Below, one piece after another: positions 30,539 to 40,500 of a stretch of 64,000 nt of DNA (within the stretch, counting starts at the first letter, position 1; each line of letters starts with the position of its first letter). The stretch lies in assembly GCF_039543385.1 (NCBI RefSeq), contig NZ_BAABJQ010000038.1:1-64000 (forward strand), read 5' to 3'. The stretch is from Rugosimonospora acidiphila (GTDB lineage Bacteria; Actinomycetota; Actinomycetes; Mycobacteriales; Micromonosporaceae). The translations under genes and the position numbers were made by a program. The notes below the pieces were generated by a model. That model made no database searches. It was not told the DNA's origin and worked only from the letters and a program-made list of their open reading frames with translations.

Positions 30539-33500
30539 GCGCGGAGGTGTACAAGGAGGAGAAGTTCGAGGACGCCATCAAGGCCGAACTGCTCGCTGGC
30601 GGGTGGATCAAGGGCGTGTCGAGCTTCTACGACGCTGGGCTCGGGCTCGATACCGGGGAGCTGGAGACCTTCGTCGGAGCCACTCAGCAGAAGGCGTTCG
30701 AAAAGCTGATCGCCGCGTACGGAGACATCGCCACCGCGCAGCGGGAGTTCGCGAAGCGGGTCGCCGCCGAGATCGATAAGCGGGGCGTCCTCGATGTGCT
30801 GCGCAACGGGGTCAAGGACCGGGGCGTGACGATCCAGCTCATCTACTTCCGTCCCGGGCACACCCTTGCCGCCGGTGCGCTCGACGAGTACCGCGCCAAC
30901 CGGCTGACCGTGGTGCGGCAGTTGCGGTACTCGGCGAAGACGGCCGGCGAGCTGGACCTGGCGCTGTTCGTCAACGGCGTCCCGATCGCGACCGCCGAGC
31001 TGAAGAACCCGCTCACCGGGCAGGACGTCGAGGACGCCAAGGCGCAGTACCGCAAGGATCGTGATCCGAAGGAGCTCATCTTCGCGCGGCGTACCCTCGC
31101 GCACTTCGCGGTCGATCCTCATCTGGTCTTCCTGGCGACCCGGCTGGCCGGGGAGCAGACCCGGTTCCTGCCGTTCAACGTGGGCTCCAACGGGCCGGGC
31201 GTGTCCGGTGGGGCGGGTAACCCGCCAGCGCCGGTGGATGGCTACCAGACGTCGTACCTGTGGCGGGAGATCTGGCAGCGGGACAACTTCCTGGAGCTGC
31301 TTCAGCGGTTCGTCCACGTGGAGCTGCCGCGGAAGGGCAAGGCGAACCCGCACACGAGTCCGCTCATCTTCCCGAGGTTCCACCAGTGGCACGCGGTGAA
31401 GACGATGACCGCGCACGCCGCGCACAACGGGGCGGGGCACAACTACCTGATCGAGCACTCGGCTGGATCGGGCAAGTCGAACACCATCGCCTGGCTGGCA
31501 CACCGGCTGTCCAACCTGCACGACGCGGCGAACGTGCCGGTGTTCGAGAAGGTCATCGTGATCACCGACCGGGTGGTGCTGGATCGGCAGTTGCAGGACA
31601 CGATCTACCAGTTCGACCATGTGGCCGGCGTGGTGAAGAAGATCGACGAGGACTCGCAGCAGCTCGCCGACGCGCTGATCGGCTCGACCGCGAAGATCAT
31701 TATCACGACCCAGCAGAAGTTCTCGTTCATTCTGAACAAGGTGAGCGAGCTGGGTAGTCGCCGGTACGCGATCGTCATCGACGAGGCGCACTCGTCGCAG
31801 TCGGGGGAGCATGCGAACTCGCTGAAAAAGGCGTTGGGCCGGTTGGGTTCCGACGACATCGACTCCGACGGGGACCTGCTCACCGCCTCGGCGCTGGCCC
31901 GGGGTCGCCACCCGAACCTGTCGTTCTTCGGGTTCACCGCCACGCCGAAGTCGAAGACGCTGGAGCTGTTCGGCACCCGCAATCCGCAGACCGACAAGGA
32001 CGAGCCGTTCCACGTCTACTCGATGCGTCAGGCCATCGACGAGGGCTTCATCCTGGACGTGCTGCATAACTACATCACGTACCAGGCCCGCTGGCGGCTG
32101 GCCAACGCGGCGGTTGAGGCTGCCGAGGCCGCCGACCCAGAGGTGGATCCGAAGAAGGCCAAGGCGAAGCTGGTGCGTGCGGCGGAGCTGCACCCCGAGT
32201 CCCAGGACCAGCGGGCGCAGATCATCATCGAGCACTTCCGCGGCGAGGTGAGCGAGCGCATCGGTGGCCGGGCCAAGGCGATGGTGGTGACCCGGTCGCG
32301 GGAGCACGCGCTCAAGCTGTACCAGGCGATGCGCAGGTACCTCGACAAGCGTGGCATCACCGACTGCGCCCCGCTGGTGGCGTTCTCCGGCACGCTGTCG
32401 ATCGACGACATCGACTACACGGAGCCGAAGCTCAACGGTTTCTCCGAAGGTGCGCTGCCCGACGCGTTTGGCTACACGAAGGTCGACGACCCGCAGGCGG
32501 TGGCCCGCAACCAGACCGAGTACCGCATCCTGGTCGTGGCCGAGAAGTACCAGACCGGGTTCGATCAGCCCCTGCTGACCGCCATGTACGTCGACAAGCC
32601 GCTGGTTGGAGTCGCCGCGGTGCAGACGCTGTCGCGCCTGAACCGGATCCACCGGTACAAGTCGCAGGACGACGTGTTCGTGCTCGACTTCGCCAACGAG
32701 GCCGAGGACATCCAGAAGGCGTTCAAGCCGTATTTCGAGACGACGATCACCGAGCCGACCGACCCGAACTTGCTCTATGACAAGCAGCGCGAGGTGATGG
32801 ACTACCAGCTGTTGGTCGAGTCGGAAATGGACGCGTTCGCCGAGGCGCTGCTGGCCGCCGAGCGGTCGTCCACGACCGAGAGCCAGCTGGAGAAGGCGCA
32901 CGCCCAGCTGTACCGGTTCCTGCAGCCGGCGGTCGACCGGTTCAGCGAGCTCGCGTCGAACGACCGGGACCGGGCCGAGGAGTTCCGCTCGTCGGCGTCG
33001 GACTACGTGCGGGCCTATGGGTTCCTGGCCCAGGTCGTCGGGTATGCCGACCCCGACCTGGAACGGCTCTACCTCTACGCGCGGTTCCTGCTGCGGCGAC
33101 TGCCGCGTGAACCGGGAGCGGGTGTGGACATCGGCGACACGACGCTGAGCCACCTGCGGATCGACAAGACCGGCAAGCACGACCTCGCGCTGCAACCGTC
33201 CGGGGCGCACCTCATTCCCGGCTTCTCCTCGGATGGGGGAGCGGCCCGGGAGGTGGAGGAGAAGCCGCTCAGCGAGGTGATCGAGGAGCTGAACGAGCGT
33301 TTCGGCTTCGATCTGAGCACCTCGGATCAGATCCTCATGGCGCAGCAGATCATCATCCTGGCCGAGGACGAGAAGCTGCAGGCCGTCGCGCTCAACAACG
33401 ACATCGACAAGTTCGGTCAGGTCGCCGACCCGGAGCTGGACAACATCGTGGCCCGCAACCACGGACGCAACTCGGCGTTCGTCGGGAAGTACTTCGACAA

Positions 33501-33651
33501 CCCCGAATTCCGGGCCGCCGTGAAGGATGAGGCGCGGCGCCGCGCGTACAACCTGATTCTCAGCCCGGCCCGGACCGAGGCGCTGCGCAAGCTGCGCACG
33601 CAGGTCTCCGCCGGCATCGACAATCATGAGACAGTTACTTCCGGGGGGTGA
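30535..33651 (+). CDS. hsdR: type I restriction endonuclease/translocase subunit R
   Basis: 1038 residues, full length for the family. The N-terminal PD-(D/E)xK nuclease shows ELDLALFVNGVPIATAELKN (catalytic Asp and E-x-K near residues 140-160). The SF2 translocase has Walker A HSAGSGKSNTIAWLA (about 309-323), Walker B VIDEAHSSQSG (about 414-424), motif III FFGFTATPK and motif VI with QTLSRLNRIHR. The C-terminal helical domain (about 780-1038) docks on the MTase. The N-terminal DUF4145 domain found in some HsdR proteins is absent here, while a free copy is encoded on the other strand of the island. Confidence 0.96.
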   Translation: MSAEVYKEEKFEDAIKAELLAGGWIKGVSSFYDAGLGLDTGELETFVGATQQKAFEKLIAAYGDIATAQREFAKRVAAEIDKRGVLDVLRNGVKDRGVTIQLIYFRPGHTLAAGALDEYRANRLTVVRQLRYSAKTAGELDLALFVNGVPIATAELKNPLTGQDVEDAKAQYRKDRDPKELIFARRTLAHFAVDPHLVFLATRLAGEQTRFLPFNVGSNGPGVSGGAGNPPAPVDGYQTSYLWREIWQRDNFLELLQRFVHVELPRKGKANPHTSPLIFPRFHQWHAVKTMTAHAAHNGAGHNYLIEHSAGSGKSNTIAWLAHRLSNLHDAANVPVFEKVIVITDRVVLDRQLQDTIYQFDHVAGVVKKIDEDSQQLADALIGSTAKIIITTQQKFSFILNKVSELGSRRYAIVIDEAHSSQSGEHANSLKKALGRLGSDDIDSDGDLLTASALARGRHPNLSFFGFTATPKSKTLELFGTRNPQTDKDEPFHVYSMRQAIDEGFILDVLHNYITYQARWRLANAAVEAAEAADPEVDPKKAKAKLVRAAELHPESQDQRAQIIIEHFRGEVSERIGGRAKAMVVTRSREHALKLYQAMRRYLDKRGITDCAPLVAFSGTLSIDDIDYTEPKLNGFSEGALPDAFGYTKVDDPQAVARNQTEYRILVVAEKYQTGFDQPLLTAMYVDKPLVGVAAVQTLSRLNRIHRYKSQDDVFVLDFANEAEDIQKAFKPYFETTITEPTDPNLLYDKQREVMDYQLLVESEMDAFAEALLAAERSSTTESQLEKAHAQLYRFLQPAVDRFSELASNDRDRAEEFRSSASDYVRAYGFLAQVVGYADPDLERLYLYARFLLRRLPREPGAGVDIGDTTLSHLRIDKTGKHDLALQPSGAHLIPGFSSDGGAAREVEEKPLSEVIEELNERFGFDLSTSDQILMAQQIIILAEDEKLQAVALNNDIDKFGQVADPELDNIVARNHGRNSAFVGKYFDNPEFRAAVKDEARRRAYNLILSPARTEALRKLRTQVSAGIDNHETVTSGG

Positions 33652-33672
33652 TGATCCCGGGTGGAGGCGGGC

Positions 33673-35235
33673 GTGAACGACTCGGTACCGAGTGAGGAGT
33701 GGGTCTTCGCGGAGCGCTACCGCGTCGACGCGCCGATCGGTCGCGGCGGCATGGGCGAGGTCTGGAGCGGGTACGACCGGCAGCTCGACCGCCGGGTCGC
33801 GATCAAGCTGATGCACCCTGCCGCCACCCCAGCGGCACGCGCGGGCAGTGCCGAGGGCGGCGCCTTCGCCGAGGCGGCGGCGCTGGACCGGGAGCGGTTC
33901 CTGCGCGAGATCCGGACCACCGCCCGGCTGGAGCTGCCCGGCATCCCCGCCGTGTACGACTTCGGCATCGAGGAGTCGACCGGCCGCATCTACCTGGTCA
34001 TGCAGCTGCTGTACGCCCAGCCCCTCGCCGATCTGATCCGCTCCCGCGACTATCCGGCCGACCCGTGGCCGATCTCCTGGGCGGCGGCGATTGCCGCGCA
34101 GGTGGCCGCCACGCTCGTCGATGTGCACCGGGTGGACGTCGTGCACCGCGACATTAAGCCGTCGAACCTCATGGTCAGCGCGAGCGGGCTGGTGAAGGTC
34201 CTCGACTTCGGGGTGGCGATCCTCCAGGGCGCCAGCGCGCTGCCGAAGCTCACTCAGATCGGCATGACCGTCGGCAGCCCGCCATACATGCCGCCCGAGC
34301 AGGTGCTCGGGAACCCGGTGGGCCCCGCCAGTGACGTGTACGCCCTCGGCTGCGTCCTGTATGAGATGGTGACCGGACGGGTCCCGTTCGTCGAGACGAC
34401 GGCCCGCTCGTACCAGGACCACCACGTCAACACGCCGCCTTCGTCCCTGCGGCTGCTGCGCTCAGACGTGTCGACCGAGCTCGACGACCTGGTCGTTGCC
34501 ATGCTGGCGAAGCGGCCCGCCGATCGGCCGGATGCCGAGACTGTCTACGACACGCTGCTTCCGCTTGTCCGGTCCGGTCCCGCCGACGCGTCGGACGACC
34601 GAGACCCACGAAGGCCGTTTCTCCGCCCGTTCGCACCCGCGCCGCGTCCCCCCGCCGCGGTGCCGGCCGCCCGCCCGCCGCGGGCGGCGCTGGCGCCGCT
34701 AACCATCGACGAGGCTTTGGACCTCCACGGTCGCGTCGCCCAGCTCGTCCAGGACTCGCAGCTTCAGCAGGCCATCGACGTGCTCGACGATGCCGTGGAT
34801 CGGGCCGCTCACGATCGTGCGCTGCAACTGGAGATGCGGATCGAGCTGGCCACGACGCTGTACATGGCGGACGAGTTCACCCGCGCCGCGGCCGTGTTCG
34901 ACGCCGTGCTGCCGAAGCTGGACGGGGGAGAGGACGTCGCGCTGCTGCGCTACTACGCGGGTGTCAGCCACGCGGAGACCGGGGACATCGACTCGGCGAT
35001 CGAGTATCTGACCGCGTTCCTCGTCGACGCGAAGCCGGACGACCCGCTGTACCGGGACGCGACGTACCAGCTCGGCATGATGCTGCCGGCAGTTGGTCGA
35101 CCCGACGAGGGGCTGCGGTATCTCGAAGGACTGCGGCCAGTCCTCGCTGCGGAGTACGGCTCGGATTCGATACATTTGAAAGCGCTGGAACGACGGATTA
35201 TCCAGATCCGAAACGAGATTACCGGCGGTCCTTGA
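33673..35235 (+). CDS. soluble Ser/Thr protein kinase with TPR domain
   Basis: 520 residues from GTG 33673 (GGAGG 5 nt upstream); GTG 33661 is an alternative. The kinase domain (about 15-285) is complete: G-loop GRGGMGEVW (about 23), Lys in VAIKLMHP (about 44), HRDIKPSNLM (158-167), DFG in VLDFGVAIL (about 177) and PPEQ of the P+1 loop. After a Pro/Arg-rich linker come TPR-like helices (about 330-520). There is no membrane segment, unlike the PASTA receptor kinases. It is 21 nt downstream of hsdR in the same orientation, so it is probably co-transcribed. Substrates could be Hsd subunits or the neighbouring nuclease. Confidence 0.9.
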   Translation: MNDSVPSEEWVFAERYRVDAPIGRGGMGEVWSGYDRQLDRRVAIKLMHPAATPAARAGSAEGGAFAEAAALDRERFLREIRTTARLELPGIPAVYDFGIEESTGRIYLVMQLLYAQPLADLIRSRDYPADPWPISWAAAIAAQVAATLVDVHRVDVVHRDIKPSNLMVSASGLVKVLDFGVAILQGASALPKLTQIGMTVGSPPYMPPEQVLGNPVGPASDVYALGCVLYEMVTGRVPFVETTARSYQDHHVNTPPSSLRLLRSDVSTELDDLVVAMLAKRPADRPDAETVYDTLLPLVRSGPADASDDRDPRRPFLRPFAPAPRPPAAVPAARPPRAALAPLTIDEALDLHGRVAQLVQDSQLQQAIDVLDDAVDRAAHDRALQLEMRIELATTLYMADEFTRAAAVFDAVLPKLDGGEDVALLRYYAGVSHAETGDIDSAIEYLTAFLVDAKPDDPLYRDATYQLGMMLPAVGRPDEGLRYLEGLRPVLAAEYGSDSIHLKALERRIIQIRNEITGGP

Positions 35236-35338
35236 GTCGGATCGTGGCGAACCACGTGCAGCCGGGCTGGCAGTCCAAGGCCCAACCGTCAAACCTAAGA
35301 ACGATCGCGAACCCCTGTTGTGTGAGCCGAGGAGTCCG

Positions 35339-37441
35339 ATGGCCGTCACGCTGTACAAGGAGACGACGTATGGAGTCTCGCACTTGGTCGAGTCGATCCG
35401 GCGGGGCGAGATCGCTCTGCCGGACATCCAACGTCCGTTCGTGTGGCAGGCGACGAAGGTCCGTGACCTGTTCGACTCGATGTACAAGGGCTTCCCGGTG
35501 GGGTACCTGCTGTTCTGGGAGACCGGGGCGGAGCCGGGAGCGCGGCAGATCGGCGTCGACACGAAGCAGTCTGTACCGCGGCTGCTGATTGTCGATGGAC
35601 AGCAGCGCTTGACCTCGCTGTTCGCCGTGATGACGAACAACGTCGTGGTCCGAGACGACTACAGCGAGGGACGGATCCGGGTCGCGTTTCGTCCGACCGA
35701 TGGCACGTTCGCGGTCAGCGACGCGGCGGTTGAGAAGGATCCAGAGTTCATTCCCGATATCAGCGCCTTGTGGTCGGGTGCTGGCCGACGTGCCACGACC
35801 AAGCAGTACCTCGCCCGGCTCGGCAGTCGCCGGAAGGTCGACGACGCTGAGGAGGGGCGGTTGGAGGACGCGATTGACCGGCTCTTCAACTTGCAGAACT
35901 ACCCGTTCACGGTCGTTGAGCTGTCGGCGGCGGTGGACGAGGAGCAGGTAGCCGAGATCTTCGTCCGGGTCAACAGCGAAGGCGTTACGCTGGTGCAGGC
36001 CGATTTCATTCTTACCCTGATGTCCGTCTTTTGGGAAAAGGGGCGGCGTGAGCTAGAGGACTTCTGCCGGGACTGCAAGCTTCCGTCGTTGAGTGGGGCG
36101 TCGCCGTTCAACTGGTACATCCAGCCCAAGCCGCCCCAGTTGTTGCGGGCGACGGTGGCGCTGGGGTTCCGCCGGGCTGTGCTGAGGCATGTGTACACCC
36201 TGTTGCGTGGACGAGACTTGGACACGGGCCAGCCATCGCCCGAACATCGTGACCAGCAGTTCGCGGCGCTGGCAGCGGCGCAGCAGCAGGTATTGAACCT
36301 GACGCATTGGCATGAGTTCCTGCAGTGCCTGGAGCGGGCCGGCTTCCGCGGGGCCAAGATGATCTCCAGCCAGAACGCGATCATCTTCGGGTACGCCATG
36401 TGGCTCATTGGTCGGGTGGACTACCGGGTATCGGTGTCCCGGTTGCGCGAGGTGATCGCGCGCTGGTTCTTTATGACTCAGACCACCTCGCGCTACTCCG
36501 GCACTTTTGAGACTCAGGTGGAGCGCGATCTGAGCCGGCTGTCCGAGGTGAAGCCGGGCGACGCGGACGGCTTCGTTACGGTCCTGACCCGGATCATCGA
36601 TGGAACGTTGACGCCGGACTTCTGGCAGACCACGCTGCCCAACGAGTTGGCCAGTTCGGCGTCGAAGTCTCCGGCCCTGTTGGCCTACATTGCTGCGCTG
36701 AACATCCTCGATGCCGATGCGCTGCTGTCCACGGTGAAGGTGCGCAGCCGGCTGGATCCGGCGATCACGGCAAGGAAGGGCGTCGAGCGTCACCACCTCT
36801 TTCCGCGGGCGTACCTGCGTAGGTCAGGGGTCAACTCCACCCCACGCATCAACCAGATCGCGAACATGGCCCTGGTCGACTGGCCAGAGAATGTCGCGAT
36901 TTCCGACAAGCCGCCGGCCGAGTATTGGCCTGAGCAGTTGGCCGTGCGTCACCTGCCGCCGGCGGTACTGGCGGATCAGATGCGTTGGCATGCTCTGCCG
37001 GACAACTGGACGAAGCTGACCTACGACGAGTTCCTTGTGCAGCGTCAGAAGTTGATGGCTGAGGTGGCTCGGGAGGCGTTCGCCAAGCTCGCCGATCACA
37101 GCTACGCGCCGGCGTACCCGGTCGCGGGCCAGCCCGCTCCGGTGAAAGCAACCAACCGGGTTCACTACGGTGTGTCGGTCGCCGACCTGCTCGATGCCGG
37201 ATCGTTAGCCGCTGGCGCCCTGCTCATCAACCTAACTGACGATGTTGAGGCCACGGTGATCGGGGACGGTCGAGTCGAGTTCGACGGAACGGCCTACGAT
37301 TCGCCGTCGGGGGCCAGCGACGCCGCCCACGGTGGGAGCACTAACGGGTGGCTCTACTGGCTGGCGGACACGAAGGAGGGCTTGCGCCCGTTGGCTGCCC
37401 TGCGCGACGAACTGCGGCAGCCGAGCGCTGATGAATCGTGA
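35339..37441 (+). CDS. DUF262-DUF1524 (GmrSD-like) nuclease with C-terminal RAMA domain
   Basis: 700 residues from ATG 35339 (AGGAG 4 nt upstream). The N-terminal DUF262 ParB-like NTPase has DIQRPFVW (about 29-36) and LLIVDGQQRLTSL (about 82-94). The C-terminal DUF1524-like HNH nuclease has ERHHLFPRAYL (about 483-493), then NQIANMALVDWPENVAIS. GmrSD-type enzymes cut modified (glucosylated) DNA in an NTP-dependent way. Residues from about 605 to 690 (SVADLLDAGSLAAGALL ... YDSPSGASDAA ... NGWLYWLAD) match a RAMA domain, predicted to recognise modified DNA, which is rare in this context. It is the last gene of the rightward operon and convergent with the type IIG gene. Confidence 0.87.
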   Translation: MAVTLYKETTYGVSHLVESIRRGEIALPDIQRPFVWQATKVRDLFDSMYKGFPVGYLLFWETGAEPGARQIGVDTKQSVPRLLIVDGQQRLTSLFAVMTNNVVVRDDYSEGRIRVAFRPTDGTFAVSDAAVEKDPEFIPDISALWSGAGRRATTKQYLARLGSRRKVDDAEEGRLEDAIDRLFNLQNYPFTVVELSAAVDEEQVAEIFVRVNSEGVTLVQADFILTLMSVFWEKGRRELEDFCRDCKLPSLSGASPFNWYIQPKPPQLLRATVALGFRRAVLRHVYTLLRGRDLDTGQPSPEHRDQQFAALAAAQQQVLNLTHWHEFLQCLERAGFRGAKMISSQNAIIFGYAMWLIGRVDYRVSVSRLREVIARWFFMTQTTSRYSGTFETQVERDLSRLSEVKPGDADGFVTVLTRIIDGTLTPDFWQTTLPNELASSASKSPALLAYIAALNILDADALLSTVKVRSRLDPAITARKGVERHHLFPRAYLRRSGVNSTPRINQIANMALVDWPENVAISDKPPAEYWPEQLAVRHLPPAVLADQMRWHALPDNWTKLTYDEFLVQRQKLMAEVAREAFAKLADHSYAPAYPVAGQPAPVKATNRVHYGVSVADLLDAGSLAAGALLINLTDDVEATVIGDGRVEFDGTAYDSPSGASDAAHGGSTNGWLYWLADTKEGLRPLAALRDELRQPSADES

Positions 37442-37543
37442 ACGAGGCTTGGGCCGGAACGCAGGACGGGGCTCCGATAGCCGGACTCCGTCGTACTCCA
37501 CATCGATCAGTTGTGCCGGGGACGAGAAGAATCAGCGAGCGAT

Positions 37544-40500
37544 TTAGCGAACGAGGCCCTCGACAAGGCGAGCAACGTCTGCTGTTGTTGGATGCTTGCC
37601 AAGCTCGGTCCGTACGTGTCTGCGGAGGGTGATGAAGTTCTGCTGGTCGAGGGTCATCTTGGCGACGAGTGCGTGTTGTTGTTGGCCAAGGTTCGCCAGT
37701 AACCGGTGATCGGGGTTCGTGGAGTCGTACAGGGGGATGGGTAGTTTCCACAGGTGCTTGTCGATGTGGCGTTCGTCCTTGCCGTACGACATCAGGGGCC
37801 GGACCAGATCGGTGATGACCGGGCTGTTCAGGATAGCTGACAGGTAGTGGCCCTCGTGGGTTGAGGTAATCGTTGCCCAGTAGAGCGTGTGATCGATGAC
37901 TGCGTAGGGGTCAGTGATGATGGCGGCGGTGACGTGCATGCCGGACTTGCCGTAGGCGAGGCGTAACGGTGGTGTGGGGAGCTGGGCGGTGAGCTTGCCT
38001 CGGAAGTCGAGTTGTTCGATCAGCGTCAGACGGGTGGTGCTTCTGTGCTCGTTCCAGACGGACTCTGCGCGATGCCACCAATCGGCGAGACCGGGGTAGT
38101 AGTCGAGCTCGGGGCTCTCGGCGCTGAAAAGCTGCGAGCCGACGAGCGGCACGACTGCGTCCCGGGCGCCGAGAACTCGGTAGGGGAGAACACTTTCGCC
38201 CAAGAGCACGGGTCTGATGAACTCGGTTTCTACTACTCCTTCGAGACGGGGCAGATCCTTCCAGGGGAACTTCTCATAGCTGCTGCGGGCGGATCGTACG
38301 GCGCGTCGCCCCCCGCCCAAGCCGAGTGGTCCCGAGGATTCCGTTTCCACGAAGAAGAGGGCCCGCGGCACGATGGTGGCTCCCTGCGTGAATCGGGGCC
38401 CGTAAGGTGACCCGGTGGTTGTAGAGGCTTTGCCGTGATGGTCGCCGCGGTGTCGGCTGATGTGCTGCGCGACTGATCTCCAGGATCTCGCTGGTTGGGG
38501 CAGGTGTCCTGACCAGACTTCCGCGGCCGGCGCCGTCTTACGGTGTCGAGTCAGCGGGATCCGGTTGCCCATGACGACGCAGCTTCCTCGGAGGAACAGG
38601 TGTGGCCGTAGCTTTCGTAGGTCCCAGGTCTCGGTGAAGGTGACGGCGGTGGGTTCGGCGGCGTCGTCGTACCATCCGGAGCGGAAGCCTGCGAAGTAGT
38701 CGCGGTCGAGGACGGCGTTGGGTAGCACGAACGCGAACGAACCCCCGGCGTTGAGGTACAGCTGGATTGTGCGAGCGACGAAGAGCGCGGAGAGGTCCTG
38801 GTGGGTGGCGACCTGCCCGCCGTGCCAGAGGCCGCGGTCGCGCGAGAGCTTTTTGAAGATTGTCTGCATGTCGATTGGCATGTGGCGGTACGACAGCCAG
38901 GGCGGGTTGCCGATCAGAACATCGACGCGGTTCTCTGGCATCGCGAGCCAGATTGGGCGGGCGAGGTTGCGGATGTAGTAGCTCCAGATATGGTTTCGGC
39001 TTTCGTCGTGCAGACGGCACATCGCTGCGAAGGTCTCACGGATCATCGGCTGGTCGTCGCTGGGGATGGCCATGCGGCGGAAGAGCGCCGTGAGGGACGG
39101 CACGGTGTTCTTGTCCCGTGGCTTGGCGGCGAGGTTGGCGAGGTTGGCGACGAGTCGGTCGAAGTGGTCGGGATCATCGAGGAGGTGCTGAGGGAAGCGT
39201 AGGAGATCGTCGAGGTAGCTGGCGCCGTGTCCAGCGTTGATCTTCAAGTGATCTTCCGTGAAGAGGTCGAGTTGTTCTCGCCACTGGATGCTGTCGCCGA
39301 GGTAGACGGGGATCGTGATCGGGCCCCTGCGTGGGTCGGTGAGTCGGTGACGGCCGATGGCTAACAGGTAGGTCACCCGGGCGAGGGCCACGGCTACGGG
39401 GTGGAGGTCGACGCCGATGACCTGCCGGGGAAGCTGCGACAGGGCGATGTCCAGCGTTTCGCCAGCCTGCTCGGCGGCGTTCAGGTATCGACGTACCGCG
39501 TGGAAGAGGAATGTGCCGGAGCCGCAGGCGGGGTCCAGCGTTCGTTGCTGTAGAGGTCTGGTGACTGCGGTCTCGACGATGTGCTCGGCCAGCCAGTCTG
39601 GCGTGTAGTACTCGCCCATGCGTTTACGGGTGTCGGCGCCGATGATCGATTCGTAGAGTACCTTGAGGATGTCGTGGTCGACGTGTGACCAGTCGAAGCG
39701 GGCGACTCGGCGTGCCAGTGACTGTACGAACTGTGCGCCGCCGGACACCTCGATGGTCCAGTCGAAGAAGTCCTGCTCGACGACGCCGAGGATTCCTGCT
39801 TGTTCGAAGCGCTGTCCGGTGAGCAGCGTGGCGGGCTCCATGTCCATGACGTCGAGTCCGACGACGAGGTGCGCGATGATGTCGGCGCTGTTCATGAGCA
39901 GGGTGTGTTCGATGAACAGGTTGTCGTCGTCGACGAATTGTGTGCCGAGCGCGCTCTTCAGTAGATCAGCCCATAGTTTGCGTTTGAGTTGAACCGTCGC
40001 GGTGTCGGCGTTCTCGTGGTAGAGGTCCGCGAGCGTCGCACGGTCCAGTGCGTAGGAGGTGCTTGATGCTCCGAGGAGTTGACCGATCTCTGTGGGGGTT
40101 GGCGGGATGTGCTGCCGGGTTGCGAGGACGCCTTCGAGCCAATAGAACAATCCGAGGCCGTCGGGGTCGCGGGTGGCGAGGGTATGGCTGGTGACGAGGT
40201 TCAGGGTGGCGCCGCGCAGGTGATAGGCGTGCCAGTGGGCGCCATCGGTCAGGATGCCGACGTATCGCTGGCCTGTCTGCTGATTGCGTGATCGCACGTA
40301 GCCTGCGAGTTGTCGTACGGCGTCGCTTACGGCACGAGGGGTACCCAGGTTCTTCTTCACCTCAACGACGGTGCGACCGAGTTCGATGTCGATCCGATGG
40401 CCACCACCCGCTGGCGCCTCTAGGTGGACGTCGAGGTCGTGTTCGAGAAGACCGAAGTCGCCAGCGAGCAGGAGTTGGCGGATGTCGGATTGGAGTGTGG

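Noticed and set aside
30304..34425. 1373-codon open frame antisense to hsdR and the kinase
   Set aside because: A product of high-GC codon bias; rich in Arg/Val/Leu without domains, and it opposes two clearly functional genes.
37442..37543. Convergent terminator between the DUF262 gene and the type IIG gene
   Set aside because: GACGG/CCGTC-type pairings can be drawn around 37467-37494, but the stem is imperfect and no T-run follows, so I do not list it.
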